This document shows, piece by piece, positions 49,679 through 58,022 of a stretch of 59,194 nucleotides of DNA; position 1 is the stretch's first letter, and each line of letters opens with the position of its first letter. The stretch is from positions 194,351 through 253,544 of the forward strand of contig JADBLO010000072.1 in assembly GCA_014894395.1 (NCBI GenBank), given 5' to 3'. Below the pieces are notes generated by a model, which saw nothing but the letters and a program-made list of their open reading frames with translations, was not told the DNA's origin and did not search any database. The stretch is from Thermoplasmata archaeon. Lineage in GTDB: Archaea > Thermoplasmatota > E2 > DHVEG-1. Made by a program: the position numbers and the translations under genes.

Positions 49679-52600
49679 TTAACCATAAAAAACCAAAATG
49701 GAAAAAGATACTTCTCCTTGGTTCGGGTGCGATACGAATAGGCCAGGCAGGTGAATTTGATTACTCCGGTAGTCAAGCAATTAAAGCATTAAAAGAAGAA
49801 TGCATTAAAACTATTTTGATTAATCCGAATATCGCGACAATCCAAACTTCTGATTATCTCGCGGATAAAGTCTATTTCTTGCCAGTGAATGCATCATTTG
49901 TCGAAAAAGTTATTACAAAAGAACGGCCTGATGGTATTCTCCTTGGTTTCGGGGGACAGACTGGGTTAAACGTCGGTTTGGAGCTAGCTGAAAAAGGTGT
50001 ATTAAAGAAGTATAAAGTCGAAGTTCTTGGCACCCCAATTCAGGCGATTCAGGATACAGAAGATCGCGAATTGTTTGTGAAAAAAATCAAGGAAATCGGC
50101 CTCAAGGTCCCCGTGAGTAAGGCAGTGAAAAACGTAAATGACGCGGTAGCGTTTGCAGAGGAAATCGGCTATCCAGTCATGTGCCGGATTGCGTATGCTC
50201 TTGGAGGTCTTGGATCTGGTGTCGCTCATAATAGGAAACAAATAGTGGAGCTGACGAAAAAAGCGTTTTCTTATTCCAATCAAATCCTCATTGAGGAGTA
50301 CCTTGGTGGGTGGAAAGAGCTTGAATACGAGGTGGTGCGAGACCAGTACGATAATTGCGTCGTGGTCTGTTCTATGGAAAATGTGGATCCGATGGGGATT
50401 CATACTGGTGAAAGTATTGTTACCGCACCGGTTCAAACATTGTCTGCATCGGAAGCCTTTAAATTACGTTCCATTTCCATTAGAGTCATTCGACATCTCG
50501 GTATTGTCGGTGAGTGCAACATCCAGTTCGCATTAGATCCACAATCTGAGGATTACCGTGTCATTGAGGTAAACGCCCGATTGAGTCGCAGTTCTGCACT
50601 TGCGTCCAAAGCAACCGGGTATCCCCTAGCTTTCATTGCAGCGAAACTCAGTCTAGGATACAGCTTAACTCAGGTTCAAAATATAATTACTGGGGAGACA
50701 TCCGCGTGTTTTGAACCAGCGCTTGATTACGTGGTTGTGAAATTCCCACGATGGGACTTGCATAAATTCAAACGAGTTAGTGTTCGACTTGGATCCGAGA
50801 TGAAATCAGTCGGCGAGGTTATGGCAGTTGGACGAAGCTTTGAAGAAGCGCTGCAGAAAGCAATCCGGATGCTTGACTGCGGGATGAACGGTCTGGTCTG
50901 CAACTCACTTGAATTTTCCGATTTAGAAACAGAGCTGCGAAAACCGACCGATAAACGAATCTTTGCGATAGTTGAAGCGCTTAAAAAAGGGTACTCTATA
51001 GAAGATATCGCTAAGTTCTCAAAAGTCACACCCTGGTTTTTGTATAAGATTCGAAACATTGTTGAAATCGAAACAAAAATGAAACGATATACTCTGGCTG
51101 AGGTACCACATGCGTTCTTGAAAGAAGCGAAACAAAAAGGATTTTCAGATCACCAGATAGCACTGTTGACGAAGAGTAGCGAACCTGAAGTGCGGAAACG
51201 ACGAAAAAAACTCAAAATCATCCCATCCGTAAAACAAATTGACACCTTAGCCGCAGAGTACCCCGCACAAACCAACTATCTTTATATGACGTATAATGGG
51301 AGTACCGATGACATTGACTTTAAACAAAAACATCAGGTTGTCGTGCTCGGTGGTGGTGCGTACCGGATAGGTTCGTCTGTAGAATTTGACTGGTGCTGCG
51401 TGAACTCTGTTACAACATTACGGAAACTGAAATATCAAACCATTATGATCAACTGCAACCCGGAGACTGTGAGTACTGATTATGATATTTGCGATAAATT
51501 ATATTTTGAAGAACTCACCTTTGAACGAGTTTTGGATATCTATGAAAAGGAGACACCGCTAGGAATGATCGTCTCCATGGGTGGGCAGATTCCTAACAAC
51601 CTTGCACTTTCCTTGCATGAAGTTGGTGTCCCTATTCTTGGCACCTCACCTCAAGACATCGATATTGCAGAGGATCGTCATAAGTTCTCCGCGTTATTAG
51701 ATACCCTGGGGGTGGATCAACCAGCGTGGAAGGAGCTAACCAGTTTAGAAACCGCGGAGGACTTCGCGAATAAGGTTGGTTACCCGGTGTTGGTACGACC
51801 AAGTTATGTGCTCAGTGGAGCGGCGATGAGTATCGCCTTGAGCAACATGGAACTTCGGGAATACCTTAAGAAAGCATCTGAGGTCAGCAAAAAATATCCA
51901 GTCGTCATCAGTAAATTCATTACTGGTGCGAAAGAAATTGAAATAGACGCGGTTGCAGATCATGGAAAACTCTATTGTTACGCGATCTCCGAACATGTGG
52001 AAAACGCTGGCGTACATTCCGGTGATGCGACAATCGTGCTCCCCCCACAGCGAACCTATATTGAGACCATGCGTCGGGTAAAAATCATCGCGAAAAACGT
52101 CGCAGCATCATTGAAAATCACCGGGCCGTTCAATATTCAGTTTATCGCCAAGGACAATGAAGTGAAGGTCATTGAATGCAATCTTCGTGCATCGCGGAGT
52201 TTCCCGTTTGTCTCGAAAGTCTTTAAGATCAATTTTATTGATCTTGCCACAAAAATTATCATGGGGAAACGTGTCCCACCTATCGATCGGTCCGCGTTTG
52301 ATTTAGATTACGTGGGAGTGAAAGCATCCCAGTTCTCATTTATGCGGTTGAAAGGATCTGACCCAATCCTTGGTGTGGAGATGGCGTCAACTGGGGAAGT
52401 CGCCTGTCTTGGTGATGATTTCAATGAAGCATTCTTGAAAAGCTTGTTGTCTATTGAGTTCAAACTGCCGAAAAAAACGATTCTTCTTTCAACAGGCCCA
52501 ATTGAAAGCAAAACGGATTTCATTAAAAGTACCTGGATATTGAAAACCTTAGGATTTACCTTCTATGCGACAAAGGGAACCGCGGATTTCATGGTAGCAA

Positions 52601-52875
52601 ACGGAATCCCTGTCGAGGTGCTCCACTGGCCATTAGAAAGGAAGGAACCAAACACACTTACCTATATTGCTAAGGGGAAGATCGATCTCGTCATCAATAT
52701 TCCGAAAAATATCGAAAAAGAGGAACTAGACAATGACTATCTTATCCGACGCAAAGCAGTGGATTTCAACGTTCCGCTCATTACGAATTTACAGTTGGCG
52801 AAACGATTCGTTGAATCTATCTCGCAGGTAACTCTTTCAGATCTAAAGATAAAGAGTTGGGATGAATATAAGTAA
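49675..52875 (+). CDS. carB: Carbamoyl-phosphate synthase large subunit
   Basis: A 1066-aa synthase with two homologous ATP-grasp halves. The first has LLGSGAIRIGQAGEFDYSGS and IEVNARLSRSSALASKATGY, the second has VVVLGGGAYRIGSSVEFDWC and VIECNLRASRSFPFVSKVF. The last 130 residues (TILLSTGPIESKTDFIKSTW, YATKGTADFMVANG) form the MGS-type allosteric domain. Length is normal. It is translationally coupled to carA (ATGA). A core gene pair embedded between accessory modules. Confidence 0.96.
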   Translation: MINHKKPKWKKILLLGSGAIRIGQAGEFDYSGSQAIKALKEECIKTILINPNIATIQTSDYLADKVYFLPVNASFVEKVITKERPDGILLGFGGQTGLNVGLELAEKGVLKKYKVEVLGTPIQAIQDTEDRELFVKKIKEIGLKVPVSKAVKNVNDAVAFAEEIGYPVMCRIAYALGGLGSGVAHNRKQIVELTKKAFSYSNQILIEEYLGGWKELEYEVVRDQYDNCVVVCSMENVDPMGIHTGESIVTAPVQTLSASEAFKLRSISIRVIRHLGIVGECNIQFALDPQSEDYRVIEVNARLSRSSALASKATGYPLAFIAAKLSLGYSLTQVQNIITGETSACFEPALDYVVVKFPRWDLHKFKRVSVRLGSEMKSVGEVMAVGRSFEEALQKAIRMLDCGMNGLVCNSLEFSDLETELRKPTDKRIFAIVEALKKGYSIEDIAKFSKVTPWFLYKIRNIVEIETKMKRYTLAEVPHAFLKEAKQKGFSDHQIALLTKSSEPEVRKRRKKLKIIPSVKQIDTLAAEYPAQTNYLYMTYNGSTDDIDFKQKHQVVVLGGGAYRIGSSVEFDWCCVNSVTTLRKLKYQTIMINCNPETVSTDYDICDKLYFEELTFERVLDIYEKETPLGMIVSMGGQIPNNLALSLHEVGVPILGTSPQDIDIAEDRHKFSALLDTLGVDQPAWKELTSLETAEDFANKVGYPVLVRPSYVLSGAAMSIALSNMELREYLKKASEVSKKYPVVISKFITGAKEIEIDAVADHGKLYCYAISEHVENAGVHSGDATIVLPPQRTYIETMRRVKIIAKNVAASLKITGPFNIQFIAKDNEVKVIECNLRASRSFPFVSKVFKINFIDLATKIIMGKRVPPIDRSAFDLDYVGVKASQFSFMRLKGSDPILGVEMASTGEVACLGDDFNEAFLKSLLSIEFKLPKKTILLSTGPIESKTDFIKSTWILKTLGFTFYATKGTADFMVANGIPVEVLHWPLERKEPNTLTYIAKGKIDLVINIPKNIEKEELDNDYLIRRKAVDFNVPLITNLQLAKRFVESISQVTLSDLKIKSWDEYK

Positions 52876-52995
52876 GTAACTATCTTGACAATGTCACATT
52901 AATGTTTTTGATTAATCAATAATCTGTGCGACACTATTAAATTATCCATTCACTTTTTCAATAAATAGGATGGGATGCCAGAATGAATTTTTCGG

Positions 52996-53026
52996 TTTTT
53001 AGTGAAAATTTCACTTTTTAGTGAAA
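52996..53026. promoter_or_regulatory. Palindromic AGTGAAA repeats downstream of carB
   Basis: AGTGAAAATTTCACT (53001-53015) is a perfect palindrome about a central base. A further half site AGTGAAA follows at 53020-53026, so the unit TTTTTAGTGAAA occurs twice 19 bp apart. There is no gene directly next to it. It looks like a leftover operator from the ATPase family represented nearby. Confidence 0.4.
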
Positions 53027-53174
53027 CATATACGTTTTATAGAGAAAATAGAAATTGTCGGTAATATTAGGAGATTTGAACACAAATTTACCAGTAAAAA
53101 TTACAGATTCTTGATTAGAGCATCCATGTCGATCAAAACTGAGTAACTAAACTGTTATCTTTAATAATCTATAA

Positions 53175-53306
53175 TTATTCTAACAGCCATTTCCATACAG
53201 GTTTGACAATTATTTTTTTATTTTCCCTGGTAATTTCTTCTTCTTGGTCGAGTGTGAAGATGAGGCCATTTTTTTGTTGAAACTCGTGCGTTGCTGCGAG
53301 TGTTCC
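53175..53306 (-). pseudogene. C-terminal remnant of a DUF4143-type AAA ATPase
   Basis: Read on the minus strand, this gives THEFQQKNGLIFTLDQEEEI then TRENKKIIVKPVWKWLLE and a stop, which aligns end to end with the intact ATPase next door (GIVLTFDTEKEIIEQKKKII then FKPVWKWLLE). An in-frame stop at 53307-53309 closes the fragment. The final 34 bp (53173-53206) are identical to 53497-53530. The rest of the gene is gone. Palindromes upstream on the minus strand (53326-53381) would be its former operator. Confidence 0.75.
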
Positions 53307-53325
53307 TTAAGTTTCTCGTCATCTG

Positions 53326-53381
53326 TTGTTCTCATTGACAGTGAACAAAAACTGGCAATTTTGTTCATTCATAGTGAACAA
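53326..53381. promoter_or_regulatory. Two TTGTTC...GAACAA palindromes (orphan operator)
   Basis: Palindrome one is 53326-53348 (TTGTTC, then GAACAA after 11 bases) and palindrome two is 53361-53381 (TTGTTCA-TTCATAG-TGAACAA). Start to start they are 35 bp apart, close to the 33-bp spacing of the pair upstream of the intact ATPase. They sit upstream (minus strand) of the ATPase remnant. Confidence 0.5.
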
Positions 53382-53498
53382 TATATGTATTTTGTAAAGC
53401 TAGGAGATCCACTAAGTAGAGTGAGAATTGGGGAGAGTCTTGACAATAATCATATCTTTGAAAAAGAGGCATTTTCAAGAAGAATCAATGACCTAAAA

Positions 53499-54752
53499 TT
53501 ATTCTAACAGCCATTTCCATACAGGTTTGAAGATAATTTTTTTCTTTTGTTCAATAATTTCTTTTTCTGTGTCAAAGGTGAGAACTATTCCTTTGTTCAA
53601 TTTATAGGTATCCAGTGCTTCAACCAGTCCGTTCACTTCTCTTTCTTTATTATTATCATTTATCTCGTATGTTACCTGAATTGCTTCAGCGATACGTGAT
53701 CCCTCTCGGATAACAAAGTCACATTCATATTTTTCTTTGTGAAAGTAGATTTCTTTATTTTGTTTTTTTAAATGAAGAAATACAATGTTTTCAAGCATTC
53801 TGCCGATGTCATCGCTTGTCCGGAATCCGAGGACTCGTGCTATTCCTGTATCAATAAAATAAATTTTTTTATTCGAGTAGATCTGTTTTTTTAGTGAAGG
53901 ATTATACTTTGATACAAGGAACGCAAGGTAGCTGTTCTCAAGATAATCGAAATATTCACGAATGGTTGTTGCACTGGTAAGTCCCGTCAATTTTCGTAAA
54001 CTATTGAAACTGATTTCCTTTCCAATATTGCTCACCGCATAATAGACTACTTCCTTGATTGGTTTTTCCCGGGGAAGATGATAACGGGTGATGATATCTC
54101 GATAGAGGATGTTTTCATAGACTGTTTTTAGGTATTCGTCCTTTCCTGTTTGAAGGTACTCTGGGAACCCGCCATTTTTTAGATATTCGTTGAAGTATCG
54201 TTTCAATTTGCTTTTCTGTTCTGTTGTAAGAACGTTCAATGAATCGTATGATTGTTTTTTAAACAGGAGGAATTCTTTGAATGAAAAAGGATAGAGCGAG
54301 ACAGGAATGTTCCTTCCAGTGAGATGTGTTCCAAGTTCTCTACTGAGCATGCTTGCGTTTGATCCACTCACATACACTTTCTTTTTGTTGTCATGGAGTC
54401 TGCGGACAAAACGTTCCCAGATTTTGATGTTTTGAATTTCATCGAAGAAGAAGGTGTTTTTTTCTCCGAAGAGTTCGAGTAAGCATTCATAGAGTGTTTG
54501 AAAATCTTCGACGGTAAAATTCACGAATCGTTCATCATCAAAATTGATGTAGTAACTGTCTGGGTGGTCTTCTGATCTGATTTGGTGGAGGAGCGTTGAT
54601 TTTCCGCATCGTCTGATTCCTGAAAGAATAAGGATGAACGGCGTTTCTTTATATTTGTGTATGGTGGTTCGTAGTTCTCTTGGGATGTCCTGAGGATTGC
54701 GTGTGGGAGGGTGTTGTTCCAGGAGTATTTGTTTGAGGAGTTCTTTGTTCAT
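53499..54752 (-). CDS. DUF4143-type AAA ATPase
   Basis: A 417-aa protein. Walker A in ILSGIRRCGKSTLLHQI (about residue 45) and the Walker B region NTFFFDEIQNIKIWERFVRR precede a winged-helix section (TGLTSATTIREYFDYLENSY) and a C-terminal nuclease-like domain (FHKEKYECDFVIREGSRIAE with Asp, then AIQVTYEI). Archaea carry many expanded members of this family whose function is still unclear and which may be mobile or toxin-like. Two 23-bp palindromes lie 33-88 bp upstream. A decayed relative sits immediately downstream. Confidence 0.9.
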   Translation of the reverse strand: MNKELLKQILLEQHPPTRNPQDIPRELRTTIHKYKETPFILILSGIRRCGKSTLLHQIRSEDHPDSYYINFDDERFVNFTVEDFQTLYECLLELFGEKNTFFFDEIQNIKIWERFVRRLHDNKKKVYVSGSNASMLSRELGTHLTGRNIPVSLYPFSFKEFLLFKKQSYDSLNVLTTEQKSKLKRYFNEYLKNGGFPEYLQTGKDEYLKTVYENILYRDIITRYHLPREKPIKEVVYYAVSNIGKEISFNSLRKLTGLTSATTIREYFDYLENSYLAFLVSKYNPSLKKQIYSNKKIYFIDTGIARVLGFRTSDDIGRMLENIVFLHLKKQNKEIYFHKEKYECDFVIREGSRIAEAIQVTYEINDNNKEREVNGLVEALDTYKLNKGIVLTFDTEKEIIEQKKKIIFKPVWKWLLE

Positions 54753-54784
54753 GTCGTAGTATAAACGCTTTATGTGTTTATAAA

Positions 54785-54840
54785 TATTTGGTTTGACAGA
54801 CCAAATAATTTAATGTTTATTTGGTTTATCGGACCAAATA
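54785..54840. promoter_or_regulatory. Tandem 23-bp palindromes upstream of the ATPase gene
   Basis: The units are TATTTGGTTTGACAGACC-AAATA (54785-54807) and TATTTGGTTTATCGGACC-AAATA (54818-54840). Each has 8-bp complementary arms (one G:T-type mismatch) around a variable centre, and they are 33 bp apart. Their position fits an operator controlling the ATPase (start at 54752), probably autoregulation. Confidence 0.6.
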
Positions 54841-55198
54841 ATAAGATATTCATAGAGAACAACAAAGGAGCCTATCGAACCGGAGAAATTATTAAACAAT
54901 CAATGACCCATGATGTGAGTTTCGGGGTATTTTTCTCGAAGAAAAATTGTAGTCTCATCATAAATACGTAATTGGATTTTCCAGGTATAATCCGGTGTTT
55001 TGATAAGGATTTACAGCGAATAATTTTTAACGCCGCCACCAATCCAATATAATTACGTATTTTTACGTACCGTATTTATACGTAATAATCATCTTAAAGA
55101 ACATTTTAGAAAGGAGTTATTAATTTGTCAGAGCAATTATTCAGGATATACTCCGTAAAAATTGCTGTTATGTATCTGAGTATTTTAGAGAGCAATGA
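54841..55198. other. Gene-free spacer with repeated TACGTA elements
   Basis: No credible full gene. Inverted arms ATTACGTAT (55052-55060) and ATACGTAAT (55078-55086) surround a third TTTACGTAC, with a fourth TACGTAATT at 54965-54973. A 25-codon plus-strand frame (TTG at 55125, behind AAAGGAGT) ends over the STAS-like stop codon and may be a remnant. A segment at 54872-54903 resembles 43954-43985. Confidence 0.4.
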
Positions 55199-55492
55199 TT
55201 AGGTGACATCTTGCATATAGTCCACCACAATTTTAATTATTTTTTGAACTACAGTATTACAATTCTTGAAAAAAATGTGATCTAAGATTTGAATTCCTTT
55301 GTTTCGAATAACATCGCTGATGAGGGCGTGGATAAAGGATTGTGTAGTAGAATCAACACCTTGAAAATCGAGGATCACTTCTTTTCCTTCTTCGAGAGCG
55401 GGTAGGATATCGTTGAGACGTATTTCCCTGGCTGCGTCTTTATTTTCCGCAAATTTTCCTGTCCGTGGGAACACCTTGATTGCATGTTTCAT
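55199..55492 (-). CDS. STAS-like DUF4325 protein
   Basis: A 97-aa protein: GKEVILDFQGVDSTTQSFIH is the core of DUF4325/STAS-like domains, similar in outline to anti-anti-sigma proteins, with a serine/threonine-rich loop. The start overlaps the stop of the HATPase gene by four bases, so the pair is co-translated. Archaea have no sigma factors of the SpoIIAB target type, so the partner target must differ. Confidence 0.78.
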   Translation of the reverse strand: MKHAIKVFPRTGKFAENKDAAREIRLNDILPALEEGKEVILDFQGVDSTTQSFIHALISDVIRNKGIQILDHIFFKNCNTVVQKIIKIVVDYMQDVT

Positions 55493-56454
55493 ATGAATCT
55501 CGCCTGTTTGAATTTCTCCTTTCCTTTCTCTTTAATATCGAGCCTATAGACACCGCGAATAAGGTCTAACAGCGAATCAAAACTCTGGGTGCGTTCCAAT
55601 GACAAATCGATACCAACGACGGTGCCTTTCCAGTAAGGTAACTGTTCAACGAAAGAATGTTTATCATCGAGGGGACTGGAAAACAATTTCGCTGGTTTAG
55701 TTTGTGGAGTCTTTAACAGTTTATACATTGTTGAACCACTGTACAAGAGAAAGAAATCTCTGTTGATTTTCGCAATGGATTTGATGAAAAAGAGGCCTGC
55801 TCCAGCGTTTAACTCTGCCCCTCCAACGTTGCTTGTAAGTCCGGTGACTCCTGGTGTCAGGGCGAGCCGTATCGCTTCTGTATCAGTGTCCACGAGATGT
55901 GAACGTTGGATTGATTTGAGTATCCCATTGCCACGGTCAACCACGCCAATCGATACTCGGTTACTTTTCTTGAAGAATTGAGCACAGACGATGCCACCGA
56001 TGGGTGAATCTGCATGCTCAAAAACATTTCGAACGAGTTCGCTGACAACGTATTTTATTGGGTCCGCCTGATTCGGTGGTGTATGCAGCAATGGAATCAT
56101 TTCCGTGATGAAATTTCCAAGTTGATCAGAATCATATATTTGGGTGAGAGGGATAAAACGTCCGGATGATTCATGAGCTTGGATGTGTCCTGTTTCCATG
56201 CTGAGAGCCTGCAGTAATCCCATTCGCTCAAGGTAGTGTTTACTCACTGCTTCTAAGGGTTCGGAATGGATTTTTCCGTGTTGTTGTTTTGCTTGGATGG
56301 CTAACGAATACGCCATGCAGAGAACAACGGGATGCAAGGACATCCAGTGTTTATTGAATGTTACTTCCAGAGTTTGATCGTCCTGTGTTTCTATTGATCG
56401 GAGAAAGGAATCGATGTTGCCGAGAAATGCACTATTCGGGAAATGGAGTTTCAT
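55489..56454 (-). CDS. GHKL-ATPase (HATPase_c) protein with STAS-like partner
   Basis: A 321-aa protein. The N box is YVVSELVRNVFEHA (Glu139, Asn143), G1 is VVDRGNGI (Asp173) and G2 is NAGAGLFFI (216-224): all three ATP-binding elements of the GHKL fold. The N-terminal about 90 residues resemble a STAS/PTAL-like module. It resembles kinase-type switch proteins such as SpoIIAB or RsbW, and DUF4325 is its likely binding partner. The C-terminus is basic. The gene diverges from a small uncertain ORF at 56560. Confidence 0.85.
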   Translation of the reverse strand: MKLHFPNSAFLGNIDSFLRSIETQDDQTLEVTFNKHWMSLHPVVLCMAYSLAIQAKQQHGKIHSEPLEAVSKHYLERMGLLQALSMETGHIQAHESSGRFIPLTQIYDSDQLGNFITEMIPLLHTPPNQADPIKYVVSELVRNVFEHADSPIGGIVCAQFFKKSNRVSIGVVDRGNGILKSIQRSHLVDTDTEAIRLALTPGVTGLTSNVGGAELNAGAGLFFIKSIAKINRDFFLLYSGSTMYKLLKTPQTKPAKLFSSPLDDKHSFVEQLPYWKGTVVGIDLSLERTQSFDSLLDLIRGVYRLDIKEKGKEKFKQARFI

Positions 56455-56936
56455 AAGAGAAAAAGCGCCTCTGAGTTTATAAAGATTCGTATTTTACCGG
56501 GATTCCCGGTTAAAATGAGGGTAAGTTTTTTATACTTAAACAAAAAAATATATCTTTTTATGAATCTAAATATATATGTAAACGGGGGCAATTATTCACC
56601 TCCCCAAAAAAAAGAAATACACGTATCAATGACCTATGATGAGATGTTATCGTTTTTATGGAGAAAAATTAGGCGAAAATTACAATTTATGATTAGAGAT
56701 TGGAAACAATACGAGCAGTAAATCTATTGTTCTGTCGCTTAGCAATATTATAATTGGAATTTTCTCCCATATAAAGACATATAAAAATATATACAAAAAT
56801 AAACATTACTTAAGGATTTTTTTAAAAAATTATTAATTTTAATACGGAACTATTAAAAATATTGAAAAATTCCTACGATACTTTTTTAACGAGATTCAAT
56901 TTACAGAGTTATTGAATTATAAAGATTAAAAAGAAA
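56455..56936. other. AT-rich spacer with one doubtful small ORF (56560-56721)
   Basis: A 53-codon plus-strand frame from the ATG at 56560 (MNLNIYVNGGNYSPPQKKEI, then HVSMTYDEMLSFLWRKIRRK) is preceded by TTTTTATACTT and could be real, but it has no ribosome site and no recognised family. The remaining 215 bp is very AT-rich and holds the promoter region of the gene at 56937. Confidence 0.3.
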
Positions 56937-58022
56937 ATGATACGGGATGTTTCAATGGGAATCTTTGAAAAGTTGGAAAGTTTGGAGGACTTTAATAAAA
57001 GAATGGATATCGTCTATAATTATGGTTCTAATTATGTTAAAGCATATCCAATTAATATTTTTCTTCTAACATCAAAAGAGAAAGTTACTATTTTTGAAGA
57101 TGTGCACAAATTCGATTTAAAATTTAATGCAGAAATCAAAGAAATTCAAAATAATTTATTTCTGTTAAATTACTCACGAACGTGGGGCGATTCTACGTTT
57201 AGTGATTATGCCTATATTTTTACGAATGAAAAAGGATGGATAGTGGTTATCGATAATTACAATACATCACCTCTTGAAGGATTGATTAAAAGACTTTATC
57301 CTAAAGTATCTCCTTCATATCAGTCCTCTGATGATATGTATTGTCTAATGAATTGGATTATTGAAAAAGAAAGGAACAATGATGAATTTATTGCTGATAT
57401 TTATTATATGACTGCTAAAAAACCAGGAGAACAAACAGAGAGTATTTTCAAAAATGTAACAATGAAGCAAATGAAAGAAAAAATTGAAAGGTCCTTTCTT
57501 ATAGATAAAATCAAACTAATGTTAAAACAAAAAGATAGGGTTGTGTTTAATGGATTGATATCTCGGGAGGGGTTTTGTTCGTTTTATAATGGTGATTTTT
57601 CCTATTTTAATAAAATAATAGCTAATTATATTTTGGAGTCTGGTATGAAAAAATTAGATTTTTGTTCAGATTTAATTAAGAATGTTCACAATGAAATTAT
57701 ATCGCAACCTATCGAACTTCATTATGAAGAAGAATTGACCCCCAATTCATTGAAACAATTATCTAAAGATATACAAAAGATAGATAACCTTTCCCTTTCG
57801 GTAATTCATGAAGGCAATCCCATGCTTCTTGTTCATGCTATCGACATTGTGGATGGTTCTACTTTTAATATTACAGCTATTGGGAAATCAATATTTTTAA
57901 CTCCAGTTCTGGACACTTCAGGAGCAAGTTTGTTAAAAACCGGTGAACATATAGCCAGATCATTCCAAGAACCGATTAAGTGGAGTTACTATGGCAGAGA
58001 TGGAAACTGGGAAAATAAATGA
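56937..58022 (+). CDS. Unknown protein, first gene of an AT-rich two-gene module
   Basis: A 361-aa protein with no recognised family. The first half is beta-rich (NIFLLTSKEKVTIFEDVHKF, SDYAYIFTNEKGWIVVIDNY), with an acidic and lysine-rich composition. A middle helical segment (MKQMKEKIERSFLIDKIKLM) precedes a second mixed domain (SLSVIHEGNPMLLVHAIDIV). There is no signal peptide or membrane helix. Base composition is clearly more AT-rich than the core genes, suggesting transfer. It overlaps the following nuclease-like gene by 32 nt. An ATG six codons in (56955) is an alternative start. Confidence 0.6.
   Translation: MIRDVSMGIFEKLESLEDFNKRMDIVYNYGSNYVKAYPINIFLLTSKEKVTIFEDVHKFDLKFNAEIKEIQNNLFLLNYSRTWGDSTFSDYAYIFTNEKGWIVVIDNYNTSPLEGLIKRLYPKVSPSYQSSDDMYCLMNWIIEKERNNDEFIADIYYMTAKKPGEQTESIFKNVTMKQMKEKIERSFLIDKIKLMLKQKDRVVFNGLISREGFCSFYNGDFSYFNKIIANYILESGMKKLDFCSDLIKNVHNEIISQPIELHYEEELTPNSLKQLSKDIQKIDNLSLSVIHEGNPMLLVHAIDIVDGSTFNITAIGKSIFLTPVLDTSGASLLKTGEHIARSFQEPIKWSYYGRDGNWENK

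Noticed and set aside
52996-53381. A CRISPR array
   Set aside because: The repeats are short palindromes of differing sequence and irregular spacing. There are no spacers of uniform length and no cas genes.
53244-53507. 87-codon plus-strand ORF near the ATPase remnant
   Set aside because: It is the reverse complement of the remnant and operator region. The real homology is on the minus strand.
54774-54971. 65-codon plus-strand ORF after the ATPase operator
   Set aside because: Its first part simply reads through the two palindromes, giving a repetitive peptide. There is no ribosome site or family match.
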